From the IMG/VR virus record IMGVR_UViG_3300046170_000145, positions 1 to 29,642 of that record: DNA of 29,642 nt; one strand, 5' to 3'. Shown here piece by piece: positions 12,658-20,484 of this stretch. Both the position numbers and the translations under genes were made by a program. How positions within the stretch are numbered: position 1 is the stretch's first letter; each line of letters opens with the position of its first letter. A model generated the notes under the pieces. It saw only the letters and a list, made by a program, of their open reading frames with translations, was not told where the DNA came from and searched no databases. The DNA is from a virus.

Positions 12658-13846
12658 CATCTTTTTTCGCAACTGCCGGTTCAGGGTAGTTGTAGCGGGT
12701 AGACGATTCGGTAAAACGTTCCTATGTATTTACGAACTGTTGCGGGTAGCCCTAGGCGCTAGAAGCCGCAACTGCTGGTATGTTGCACCAACCTACAAAG
12801 CGGCTAAAGAAATCGCTTGGGCAATGCTGATCGAGTCAATTCCTGATGGCTATATTGAGCGCAAGAACGAAACGTCACTCACCATCACACTTCGCAATGG
12901 GTCAACCATCTCACTAAAAGGTGCCGAAAACCCGGACAGTCTGCGCGGCAGGGCGTTAGATTTTGTCGTTCTGGATGAGTTCGCGGATATGCGACCAGAG
13001 GCTTGGTATGAAGTGTTGCGGCCATCGCTATCAGACCGCAAAGGTTCAGCGTTATTCATTGGAACACCGAAAGGCAGAAACCACTTCTATGACCTATGGA
13101 CTAGGGGTGTTGATGGCTACGAGTCGTGGCAAGCGTTCCAATATACGACCATCGAGGGCGGTAACGTAGAAGCGCAAGAGATCGAGGCAGCAAAGCACGA
13201 CCTAGATGAGCGCACGTTTCAGCAAGAGTATGAGGCGAGGTTTGTTAACTACAGCGGGATCATTTACTACGGCTTTAACCGTGAGCAGTCAGTTAAGACC
13301 TACAAAGGCCCAATCGAAGAGCTGCATATTGGAATGGACTTCAACGTCGATCCGATGTCGGCTGTTGTATGCGTTAGGCATGGCGGGGTAGTTCACGCGG
13401 TTGATGAGGTCGTAATGTATGGCTCGAACACTGATGAGATGGTCGATGAGATCAGGCAGCGTTACAATGACAAGCCAATTACTATCTACCCAGACCCAGC
13501 ATCGGCGCAGCGTAAGACATCCGCAGGGAGTCGAACGGATTTGAACATACTGCAAAACGCGGGCTTCAAGGTTAAAGTTAGGACAAGGCACCCAGCAATT
13601 CGTGATAGAATCAACGCGGTGAATAGCAGACTGCTATCGAGCGAACAAGAGCGGCGGCTATTTGTTAGCCCCAACTGTAAAAACGTAGTCAACAGCCTAG
13701 AGCGTCAAACGTATAAAGAAGGCACCAGCCAGCCGAATAAGGATGACGGGTTCGATCACATGAACGACGCACTGGGTTACTTTATTGAGTATATGTTCCC
13801 GATTCGTAAGGAACACGATGTACCGCAGCCGGTGAGGTGGAGTTAA
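12632..13846 (+). CDS. terL: Terminase large subunit (ATPase and nuclease)
   Basis: 404 aa. Walker A AGRRFGKT (22-29), Walker B VVLDEF (112-117, catalytic E116) and coupling motif IGTPKG (143-148) form the packaging ATPase. The RNase H-like nuclease follows: GMDFNVD (D236, D240), IYPDP (D288) and DDGFDHMNDALGY (D371-D379). It cuts concatemers and pumps DNA into the prohead via the portal. Length is at the short end of the usual 400-600 aa but complete. It overlaps the portal start by TAATG. High confidence. Confidence 0.96.
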   Translation: MKLTKPQDDIFFRNCRFRVVVAGRRFGKTFLCIYELLRVALGARSRNCWYVAPTYKAAKEIAWAMLIESIPDGYIERKNETSLTITLRNGSTISLKGAENPDSLRGRALDFVVLDEFADMRPEAWYEVLRPSLSDRKGSALFIGTPKGRNHFYDLWTRGVDGYESWQAFQYTTIEGGNVEAQEIEAAKHDLDERTFQQEYEARFVNYSGIIYYGFNREQSVKTYKGPIEELHIGMDFNVDPMSAVVCVRHGGVVHAVDEVVMYGSNTDEMVDEIRQRYNDKPITIYPDPASAQRKTSAGSRTDLNILQNAGFKVKVRTRHPAIRDRINAVNSRLLSSEQERRLFVSPNCKNVVNSLERQTYKEGTSQPNKDDGFDHMNDALGYFIEYMFPIRKEHDVPQPVRWS

Positions 13847-15220
13847 TGCGATTTCTTGAATACCAGCATCCCGATTATGATCAGAACCAAGAACGATGGG
13901 AGCTGTATTTGCGCTCATACATGGGCGGCGAGGATTACCAAGCAGGTTCATATCTGACTGGGTATCTCAACGAATCAAAAGACGATTACAACCGTCGCAT
14001 CTCACTCACTCCGGTAGATAACCACTGCCGGAACATTGTTCACATCTATTCATCGTTTCTGTGGCGTGTACCGCCGGTCAGAAGTTATAACAGCCTGGCT
14101 AATAACCCCGCGCTGCAATCATTCATCAGTGACGCTGATCTTGATGGCATGAACTTCAATTCGTTTATGAAGCAAGCGCAAATCTGGTCATCGGTGTATG
14201 GTCACGTTTGGATTCTAGTAGATAAACCGCAAAGCAACGCGCAGACGCGAGCAGAAGAACTAGACCAAGACATTCGACCCTACGTAACGCTGTTCACGCC
14301 TGAGAACGTATTTGATTGGAAATATGAGCGCACCCCTAGTGGGCGGTTTGAACTTACCTATCTCAAGCTGCGTGAGTCAGTAGACCGTGAAGATGCTACA
14401 ACGACCGTTAGTTATTACAGGCTGTGGCGCAAAGACACCATCGAGTTCTGGAAAGATGACGGCCACGCTGAAACAAAGATCGAAGAAGTATCGAATCCAT
14501 TGGGCAAGATCCCGGCGGCATTCTTGCCTGCTGCGCGCAGTGTCGTTCGAGGCGTAGGCATTAGTGATCTAAGTGACGTTTCGCTGATGCAGAAAGCCAT
14601 CTATCAAGAGTTAAGCGAGATCGAGCAGCTTATTCGTATCAGCAACCATCCGTCACTGGTTAAGACTTATGACGCAGACGCGAGTGCTGGTGCCGGTTCG
14701 GTTATCAACTTGCCCGAAGATAGCGATGCAGGACTGAAACCGTATCTGTTACAACCTAGTGGTCAAAACATCGACTCGATACGCGAATCAATCAAAGACA
14801 AGGTTGAGGCTATCAACCGAATGGCTCATATGGGCGCAGTACGAGGGACGGAAGCAATCACGCAATCAGGCGTAGCGATGCAGACCTGAATTCCAGATGC
14901 TCAACGCCAAGCTATCTGAGAAGGCTGATTTGTTAGAGTTAGCCGAAGAGCATGTCTGGACGTATTTCTGCAACTGGCTGGGTGTAACCCCTGACGTTGA
15001 GGTGTTCTACCCCGATGCGTTTGATCTACGTGATTACGACAAAGAGCTATTGTTCTTGCAGCAGGTTAGAGCCAGCGGCGTACCGTCTACTACTATGCAG
15101 CGTGAAGTTGATAAGCAGATCGCCGATCTAGTGTTAGACGATGAGAAACTAGCAGCGGCGCATAACGAGATAGAAGCCGAGACGCGAGTTATAGGGCAGT
15201 TTCCCGTACAGGCTGAGTAA
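13846..15220 (+). CDS. Portal protein, frameshifted
   Basis: Two frames, 13846..14889 and the downstream frame ending 15220, join to ~457 aa when one C is removed from CC at 14885-14886: ...GVAMQT | EFQMLNAKLSEKADLLELAEE. Start is ATG 13846, overlapping the TerL stop, rather than a GTG nine bases earlier. Features: QHPDYDQNQERW, YLNESKDDYNRRISLTPVDNHCRNIVHIYSSFLW and a long helical C-terminus, typical of portal proteins. Forms the 12-mer ring at one capsid vertex through which DNA passes and the tail attaches. The break sits in a homopolymer pair and is probably a sequencing error. Place between TerL and the Mu F-like gene is standard. Confidence 0.88.
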
Positions 15221-16095
15221 TGGCCGCAAATGACGATTACGCGGATTTCCTAGAACGCCTGACTGATGAACATCAGCGTCGGATGGCTGGGGTATTGCAA
15301 AGCCTAGAAGGGAACATAACGTCTTACGTTAACAGCGCACCTGATACCGACGGCAAGCTATTCGATTTGGAATGGTCGATTCAGGCTAGGCAAGAAGTTC
15401 GCCGGTTGATGGAGGTCGATTTCTTATCTGAAGCGCAAGCTATGATCGATGAGTATATTGACGTTGCCAGCAGACAGTACGCGATGCTTTCCGAGTTCGG
15501 CACGTTCACGCGGGTAGCACCCGAAGCGATCTCAGCATTGCAGCAGTTATCATTCCAAGGCTTTCAAGCAATCGCCGATCAGCAGCTAGATACCCTAGCA
15601 ACTGGCATATACCAATCCACGCTAACAGGCCGAAGCAAAGCCGATCTCATCGTTGAGTTACGCGGTCAAATCAATGGCGTATATCAGCAGTCCGATGATG
15701 AAGAAGCGAGGCAACTGGTCGAGGTAGCGCAGACAGCTACCGGGAAAGTGCAGCAAGATGCAGTCGATAAACTGCACAACATCTATGCCCGCGACCGATT
15801 GGGTAACAACATGCGGCGTTATGCCACGCAGATGGCGAATGACAGCCTAGCCCAGTACAGCGCGTCGATAACTAAAGCCACCGCTAATGAAGCTGGTGTA
15901 ACTAAGTTCAAATACTATGGCGACGTTATACGAGACAGCCGACAGTTCTGCCGCGACCATGTAGGAAAGACGTTCACAGAAGATGAAATCAATGACATCT
16001 GGCAAGGTTCTTGGGCTGGCAAGGCACCAGGCGACCCTTTTATTGTCCGAGGCGGGTATAATTGTCGGCATCACTGGTTACCGATAGTGGAGTGA
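15220..16095 (+). CDS. Mu F-like / SPP1 gp7-like minor head protein
   Basis: 291 aa, helical N-terminus and a C-terminal domain typical of phage head morphogenesis protein: FKYYGDVIRDSRQFCRDHVGKTFTEDEINDIW (from about residue 228) and GDPFIVRGGYNCRHHWLPI. The conserved RDH...N...GDPF..GGYNCRHxW is diagnostic of the Mu gpF/SPP1 gp7 family; the Cys/His residues probably bind a metal. Members are minor capsid proteins present in a few copies, associated with the portal, affecting DNA ejection. Portal stop and this ATG overlap (TAATG). Complete at 291 aa. Confidence 0.9.
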   Translation: MAANDDYADFLERLTDEHQRRMAGVLQSLEGNITSYVNSAPDTDGKLFDLEWSIQARQEVRRLMEVDFLSEAQAMIDEYIDVASRQYAMLSEFGTFTRVAPEAISALQQLSFQGFQAIADQQLDTLATGIYQSTLTGRSKADLIVELRGQINGVYQQSDDEEARQLVEVAQTATGKVQQDAVDKLHNIYARDRLGNNMRRYATQMANDSLAQYSASITKATANEAGVTKFKYYGDVIRDSRQFCRDHVGKTFTEDEINDIWQGSWAGKAPGDPFIVRGGYNCRHHWLPIVE

Positions 16096-16096
16096 C

Positions 16097-16369
16097 ATGA
16101 GTAAAGAACTAGATCGCGCAGCAAACCTATGCGCCAGAAGGCCAATCCCCCCGGCTATTCGGCAACTTATCGAACCGCTAGAAGCGGCTGCACCGGATAC
16201 CGAGTCGGATGATTTCAAAGAATTACACGCGGTGATTGATGAATTGCTGCCAATCGAGAAACCAAAAACCAAGAAGGGAAAGAAGAATGCCAAACCATTA
16301 CAGCAGCCCAGCGTCGAAGATGAAGAAGAAAAAGAAGAAGAAGTCGGGCAAGAAAAAGTGATGGATTAA
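16097..16369 (+). CDS. Unknown charged 90-aa protein
   Basis: 90 aa. The first half is a folded-looking helix pair (SKELDRAANLCARRPIPPAIRQLIEPLEAA... FKELHAVIDELLPIEKP). The second half is a Lys-rich stretch (KTKKGKKNAKP), then an acidic run (EEEKEEEVGQEK). The opposite charges in one small protein suggest an unstructured tail. Not recognised. It sits between the head protein and scaffold, so it may be a structural accessory. Confidence 0.6.
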   Translation: MSKELDRAANLCARRPIPPAIRQLIEPLEAAAPDTESDDFKELHAVIDELLPIEKPKTKKGKKNAKPLQQPSVEDEEEKEEEVGQEKVMD

Positions 16370-16423
16370 AAATACCGCGATGGGTTACACTCGGCGTGTT
16401 ACTCATTAGAGGATAATCGTTAC

Positions 16424-17101
16424 ATGAGCGAAGAAGTCATGGATGAAGCTGTCGAGACTGAGACGACCGAAACTACTCAGGAAAGCAAGACGTTTACGCA
16501 AGAAGAGTTAGACCGCATTGTTGCTGATCGCATAGCGCGAGAACGCAGGAAAGCTGATAAGAAACTCGAAGGTATCGACTTAGATGAAGCCCGTAAAATC
16601 ATGCAAGAGCGTGAACAGGCTGAAATAGAACGCCAAAAGGAACGCGGCGAATTCGAGTCAATACTGAAGCAAACCGTCGAGAAAAAAGATCAAGAGATCA
16701 CGGCATATAAGCAGAAGTTGCAACAAACATTGGTCGATGGATCACTGTTAAGCGCAGCAAGTAAGCATGAAGCGGTATCCCCTGATCAGGTGTCGCAGTT
16801 ACTGAAGAACCGAGTTCGACTAGCCGATGACGGTGGAGTTGAAGTTCTCGATGATTCTGGAACCCCGCGATACAACGGAAGCGGCGACCTACTATCTGTT
16901 GATGAGTTGGTTTCTGATTTCCTAACGGCTAATCCGCATTTTGTTCGTGCCTCCGGTGGAGGGGCGGGCAGTCAGGGTAACGCTGGTGGCTCTACTCCGA
17001 AGCCTGTATCGGTGGCTGATATGGTAGAAAACTGGAACGACGGCGGGCGAGAAGCCTATGCTGCCATGAAGAAGGCGAATGACCAAATTAACCACTTTTG
17101 A
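16424..17101 (+). CDS. Scaffolding protein
   Basis: 225 aa preceded by AGAGGATAA. Acidic N-terminus (EEVMDEAVETETTET), helical coiled coil from ~25-110 (RIARERRKADKKLEGIDLDEARKIMQEREQAEIERQKERGEFES...), then a flexible Gly-rich linker (ASGGGAGSQGNAGGST) and a basic-acidic C-terminus. This is the standard plan of a capsid scaffold, encoded right before the major capsid protein; the C-terminus usually binds the coat. It should be removed from proheads before DNA packaging. No protease gene is visible nearby. 16-base gap to the capsid ATG. Confidence 0.88.
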   Translation: MSEEVMDEAVETETTETTQESKTFTQEELDRIVADRIARERRKADKKLEGIDLDEARKIMQEREQAEIERQKERGEFESILKQTVEKKDQEITAYKQKLQQTLVDGSLLSAASKHEAVSPDQVSQLLKNRVRLADDGGVEVLDDSGTPRYNGSGDLLSVDELVSDFLTANPHFVRASGGGAGSQGNAGGSTPKPVSVADMVENWNDGGREAYAAMKKANDQINHF

Positions 17102-17117
17102 GTTTTGGAGAACTACA

Positions 17118-17950
17118 ATGGCTGCTACAACTAGCACAACCCTTGACGATCTATTCGTCAACATTATCGCTCAGGCACGATTCACCGCTGAAGAAGCAAT
17201 CCTTAATGATGGGTTTGGTTACTCGTACGACATCGGCGCTGAAGCCGGCAAGACGATTCAGGTGCCTAAGTACCCTGCAATCGCTGCTGCTGATTTAACC
17301 GAAGGCACTGACATGTCCATCACGACTGTTAGCACTCGCTCTGTAACATCACGGTTGGTGAAGTTGGCGCACAGGTTGTATTGACCGACGTTGCTGCAAT
17401 GGGTGCTGGTAATCCTGCTGAAGAGTTGGGTACTGTTCTGGGTAACTCAATCGCTACCAAGATGGATAAAGACCTGATCGCTTTGTTCGACGGCTTCTGC
17501 AGTTCTTTGGGTGCCGCTGCACAAGAGATCACTGTTGCTGATCTGTTTAAGGCTGCTGCAACTCTACGCTCTAACAAAGTGACCGGCCCAATGTACGCCG
17601 TTGTTCACCCTTTCCAAGCGTATCAGTTGAAAGCTAACCTAACCAACACGTTCGCAAACCCTAATGGTGGTGATGCTCAAAACACCGCTATGGTAAATGC
17701 TTATGTCGGCACAATTGCTGGCATCGACGTTTACGAGTCTGCAAACGTAACTGTTGACGGTAACGACGACGCTAAAGGCGCGGTATTCGCACCTGAAGCA
17801 CTCGCTATCGCCATGAAGCGTGACTTCCAAATCGAGCCACAGCGTGACGCATCACTGCGAGCGTTTGAGCTTAACGCTACTGCCGTATACGGTGTTGGCG
17901 AATTGGATGACACCTTCGGCGTTGAGATGTTGTTCGACTCAGCACTGTAA
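17118..17950 (+). CDS. Major capsid protein, frameshifted
   Basis: ATG 17118 sits behind TTGGAG. Frame 17118..17384 ends early at ...SVTSRLVKLAHRLY, and the rest runs from ~17360 to 17950. Restoring one A near 17351 (TCA-CGG to TCA-ACG-G) gives SVTSTVGEVGAQVVLTDVAAMGAG with no break, ~277 aa. N-terminus MAATTSTTLDDLFVNIIAQARFTAEEAIL; C-terminus ends VYGVGELDDTFGVEMLF. Size, high Ala content and position between scaffold and a strong terminator fit the major coat protein; the HK97-like fold is inferred. An intact capsid gene must exist for a viable phage, which supports a sequencing error here. Confidence 0.88.
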
Positions 17951-17967
17951 GCTGCACCTTGGGACTG

Positions 17968-17995
17968 CCCCCGGTTCGCCGGGGGTTTGTTTTTT
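17968..17995 (+). terminator. Strong intrinsic terminator after the capsid gene
   Basis: CCCCCGG (17968-17974), UUCG tetraloop (17975-17978), CCGGGGG (17979-17985) form a perfect 7-bp GC stem, followed by TTTGTTTTTT. It lies 18 bases past the capsid stop and should insulate the highly expressed capsid gene from the connector and tail genes. Confidence 0.93.
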
Positions 17996-18005
17996 GGAGG
18001 TTCTA

Positions 18006-18293
18006 TTGGCTATAACTTACCGAGGCGAGCGGTTCGAGGGTTACAACAAACCCAAGCGCACACCCAAGCACCCAGAGAAAAGCCATGCAGTATTGGCAAA
18101 GGAAGGCGACAAGGTTCGTCTGATCCGCTTTGGGCTACAAGGTGCGGAGAATAAGCCCCCTCGCAAGGGTGAGAGTGAGGCAGACAAGGCCAAGCGTAGA
18201 TCGTTCAAGGCTAGGTTCGCCAAGCAGATAGCAGCAGGGCGCAAAGACAAAACAGCATCAGCCGCGTATTGGGCTGACAAGGTGAAGTGGTAA
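18006..18293 (+). CDS. DUF6321-like 95-aa basic protein
   Basis: TTG start at 18006 is supported by GGAGG at 17996-18000, directly after the terminator. Sequence: AITYRGERFEGYNKPKRTPKHPEKSHAVLAKEGDKVRLIRFG... then SFKARFAKQIAAGRKDKTASAAYWADKVKW. This matches my memory of the DUF6321 family (YNKPKRTPxHPxKSHxVLAKEGDK... ARHAKNIAKG... AYWAxKVKW) seen in many phages. Strongly basic; role unknown, possibly DNA- or capsid-bound. Next gene overlaps by one base. Confidence 0.82.
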   Translation: MAITYRGERFEGYNKPKRTPKHPEKSHAVLAKEGDKVRLIRFGLQGAENKPPRKGESEADKAKRRSFKARFAKQIAAGRKDKTASAAYWADKVKW

Positions 18294-18706
18294 TGGCATT
18301 TTCTCAAGACTCCGATCTGGTAGCCCTTGTCCCTGACATCTTGGACTTCGGCATCACATCCTTTGCGACTGAACACGCGAAAGCGCAAACAGACCTGACC
18401 CGTACCATCCGAAATGAGTGGTGGTACAAGAAGCAGATTCCAGGGGAGATGAACCCCGCTTATCTGACAGATTCCCAGTGGACTCGCTGCAACAGCTACT
18501 TGGTTCTGTGGAAGTACGCACTACCACAACTGACCAACTGGGTAGACGGTGACAGATTCAAAGAGATGCTGGACTTCTACAAGATGCGCTATGAAGAAGA
18601 AATTAGCGACATCTTCAAGGACGGCATTGAGTACGACGATGACAACAGCGGGACAATCGACGCGGATGAGAAAGAAATAGTCTCATTCGGTAGGCTGGTG
18701 CGCTAA
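18293..18706 (+). CDS. Head-tail connector-like protein with EF-hand loop
   Basis: ATG 18293 overlaps the preceding stop (TAATG). 137 aa, helical: SQDSDLVALVPDILDFGITSFATEHAKAQTDL, RTIRNEWWYKK, TDSQWTRCNSYLVLWKYALPQLTNWV. Position directly after the capsid genes and before tail completion genes suggests an adaptor that lengthens the portal. Residues 115-126 (DDDNSGTIDADE) fit the EF-hand calcium loop consensus DxDxSGxIDxxE exactly. This loop in a connector is interesting; the flanking EF helices are plausible. Family name not recognised with certainty. Confidence 0.7.
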   Translation: MAFSQDSDLVALVPDILDFGITSFATEHAKAQTDLTRTIRNEWWYKKQIPGEMNPAYLTDSQWTRCNSYLVLWKYALPQLTNWVDGDRFKEMLDFYKMRYEEEISDIFKDGIEYDDDNSGTIDADEKEIVSFGRLVR

Positions 18707-19140
18707 TGGCTCAGGGCGTTGGATTACAGGTAACAACTACCCCCAAGGATCTAACGCAGGTCAGTAAGAAGGCCAGAAAGAGCGTCCTGAAGGGCGTACC
18801 GAGGGCTGTACTGCGCACAGGCGTATATGGCATGGGTATCATCAAAGAGCGCACAGCAGACGGCAGGGGTTATCTGGGGGCGTTTAGAGCGTATTCCCCA
18901 GAGTACATGGCGACCCTATCCAAAGAAGGCAAGCCAACATCCCCTGTTGATCTGTTTAATACTGGCCAAATGCTTAGGTCGATGCAGACTAGGCGCAAAG
19001 ATAAGCGCACTGCTGAGATATACTTTGACAACAAAGAGGCGGCAGAAAAGGCGGCGATGAATAACAAGTCGCGCCCGTTCTTTGGCTTCAATCGACAAGA
19101 AGAAAAAGCGTTGGGCGTATTTTTTAGGAAGCAACTTTGA
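18706..19140 (+). CDS. Tail completion / virion morphogenesis protein
   Basis: 144 aa, overlapping the previous stop (TAATG). RTGVYGMGIIKERTADGRG..FRAYSPEYMATLSKEGKP..PVDLFNTGQMLRSM is the pattern of HK97 gp10-like / Mu G-like virion morphogenesis proteins (K..YS.eY...K......L..TG.M..S). These form part of the neck that joins head and tail. Basic throughout. Ends FFGFNRQEEKALGVFF. Confidence in role is moderate from both pattern and position. Confidence 0.8.
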   Translation: MAQGVGLQVTTTPKDLTQVSKKARKSVLKGVPRAVLRTGVYGMGIIKERTADGRGYLGAFRAYSPEYMATLSKEGKPTSPVDLFNTGQMLRSMQTRRKDKRTAEIYFDNKEAAEKAAMNNKSRPFFGFNRQEEKALGVFFRKQL

Positions 19141-19571
19141 GTGTTAGAGAAAACATTGCGACCAATCTGGTTACATCATTACAGGCCATCACGACGCCTG
19201 TAGCGGTTAAGTATGTGACCCGCGAGCCGTTTGAATTCGATAAGCTAAGCAACGCTCAATACCCTGCGATTCTAGTTAGAACGCAGAACGAAGATCGTGA
19301 AGATTCAACAATCAAAGGCACGTTAACGCAGCGGTTTGGAACGGTTGACTATCAACTGGTCTGCTATGTAAAGGCGTCGGCCATTGATACAGCAAGAAAT
19401 AACATCATCGAAGCAATAGAAGAGAAATTGGACGTTGATAGAACGCGAGGCGGTCACGCGATTGATACGCAGATCGTAAGTATTGAAACGGACGATGGTT
19501 CTATACATCCCGTCGGAGGTGTTATCATAACGGCACGGATTGAATACCAATTCACCAGAGGCACAACTTAG
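19137..19571 (+). CDS. Tail terminator-like protein
   Basis: 144 aa from TTG 19137, overlapping the previous stop. SVRENIATNLVTSLQAI, then EPFEFDKLSNAQYPAILVRT and strands (VDYQLVCYVKAS, GGVIITARIEYQFTRGTT) resemble minor tail / tail terminator proteins that cap the tail tube before joining heads. No GTG in frame is available, so TTG is chosen; AGGAA precedes it. Position between tail completion and tail tube genes supports the call. Confidence 0.75.
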   Translation: MSVRENIATNLVTSLQAITTPVAVKYVTREPFEFDKLSNAQYPAILVRTQNEDREDSTIKGTLTQRFGTVDYQLVCYVKASAIDTARNNIIEAIEEKLDVDRTRGGHAIDTQIVSIETDDGSIHPVGGVIITARIEYQFTRGTT

Positions 19572-19582
19572 AGGATTTCTGA

Positions 19583-19984
19583 ATGGCTACCACGAAAGGA
19601 TCAAGCGGCGTTGTAAAACTAGCCGTCACTGGCGGTTCTGCCGCTGCTATGGGTGAGGTTCGATCTTACACCCTGACACAAACCGCCGACACGATTGAAG
19701 ACACCACAATGGGTGATTCAGCGCGCACATATCAATCATCACTAACTACCGGCACGTTATCAGTAGAAGTTTACTGGGATGACGCTGACGCGGTTCAGTT
19801 GGTAATGGATGCGTCTGCTGGCGTTATCTTTGAGGTCTACCCAACAGGCACCGGAACCGGCGAGAAGTATTACACTGGCGGCGGTACTGTAACGAGCAAC
19901 GAGATCACTGCGGCATTCGACGGAATGGTTGAAGGTTCGTTTGAAGTACAAATCTCAGGCGCGGTAACAGAAGCAACAGCATAG
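19583..19984 (+). CDS. Major tail tube protein
   Basis: 133 aa preceded by AGAGG. Sequence pattern MATTKGSSGVVKLAVTGGSAAAMGEVRSYTLTQTADTIEDTTMGDSARTYQ followed by TTGTLSVEVYWDDADAVQL and GTVTSNEITAAFDGMVEGSFEVQISGAV is a typical siphovirus tail tube fold (beta sandwich, small). The D-T-I-E-D-T-T-M-G motif is common to this tube family. Hexamer rings stack to make the tail. Strong in context: it is followed by the chaperone and tape measure genes. Confidence 0.9.
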   Translation: MATTKGSSGVVKLAVTGGSAAAMGEVRSYTLTQTADTIEDTTMGDSARTYQSSLTTGTLSVEVYWDDADAVQLVMDASAGVIFEVYPTGTGTGEKYYTGGGTVTSNEITAAFDGMVEGSFEVQISGAVTEATA

Positions 19985-19993
19985 GGGTAGCAC

Positions 19994-20344
19994 ATGGGTC
20001 TAGCTAAAGAGCTAAGAAACAGACGCACCGTAAACCCTCGCAAGATAAGTGTTGACGCATGGGCTGACTCGGAAGGGCGGCCCTTTGTTATGTACTGCTT
20101 CCCAATTACTTGTTACGACTTAAACGAGTTGCAGAAGAAGCACCCGAAGTTCTTAGAGAACACAACGGTTGCTGCAATGGTTGATCTGATCGTTATGAAG
20201 GCGGCGAGCGAAGATGGCGAAAAGCTATTCACTGCTGCTGAAGATCGCGTCGATCTGATGGGCGAAGAAACTGTGGTAATTTCCGAGATTGCCAATCAAA
20301 TGTTTGCTGAGATTGAATCGGTTGAGGATGCGGAAAAAAACTGA
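19994..20344 (+). CDS. Tail assembly chaperone (G-like)
   Basis: 116 aa. The N-terminal part is polar and basic (MGLAKELRNRRTVNPRKISVDAW); TCYDLNELQKKHPKFLENTTVAAMVDLIVMKAASEDG is helical and acidic at the end. Position between the tube and tape measure, small size and a slippery A AAA AAC at 20335-20341 at its end, just before its stop, identify the lambda gpG-like chaperone. A -1 slip yields a 163-aa G-T fusion with the next ORF. It chaperones the tape measure during tail polymerisation. Confidence 0.85.
   Translation: MGLAKELRNRRTVNPRKISVDAWADSEGRPFVMYCFPITCYDLNELQKKHPKFLENTTVAAMVDLIVMKAASEDGEKLFTAAEDRVDLMGEETVVISEIANQMFAEIESVEDAEKN
20335..20341 (+). promoter_or_regulatory. Slippery heptamer for -1 frameshift (A AAA AAC)
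   Basis: In the G frame the codons read GAA AAA AAC TGA, so the heptamer is A AAA AAC exactly in phase and one codon before the stop. A -1 slip moves into the overlapping downstream frame (CTG ATG TCC...), which continues to 20484. This is the canonical sequence used by bacterial and phage programmed frameshifts. No strong downstream hairpin is obvious by eye. Confidence 0.85.
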
Positions 20345-20484
20345 TGTCCGATCCGTCGAGGATGAATCTTATATCCTTGGCAGATCGGTTACATAAGACA
20401 ATCGGAGAAGTTGAGCAGATACCCGTTAGTGAATTCAACGAGTGGCTGGCCTACTTCAAGATCATAGGCAAGGACAATGGCTAA
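20344..20484 (+). CDS. Tail assembly chaperone T part (made by frameshift)
   Basis: 46-codon ORF overlapping the G stop (TGATG). MSDPSRMNLISLADRLHKTI followed by EQIPVSEFNEWLAYFKIIG is the small helical T-like domain that binds the tape measure in lambda-type systems. It is normally made as the G-T fusion through the -1 slip at 20335; use of its own ATG is possible but no ribosome binding site is seen. It ends 8 bases into the tape measure gene. Confidence 0.8.
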   Translation: MSDPSRMNLISLADRLHKTIGEVEQIPVSEFNEWLAYFKIIGKDNG

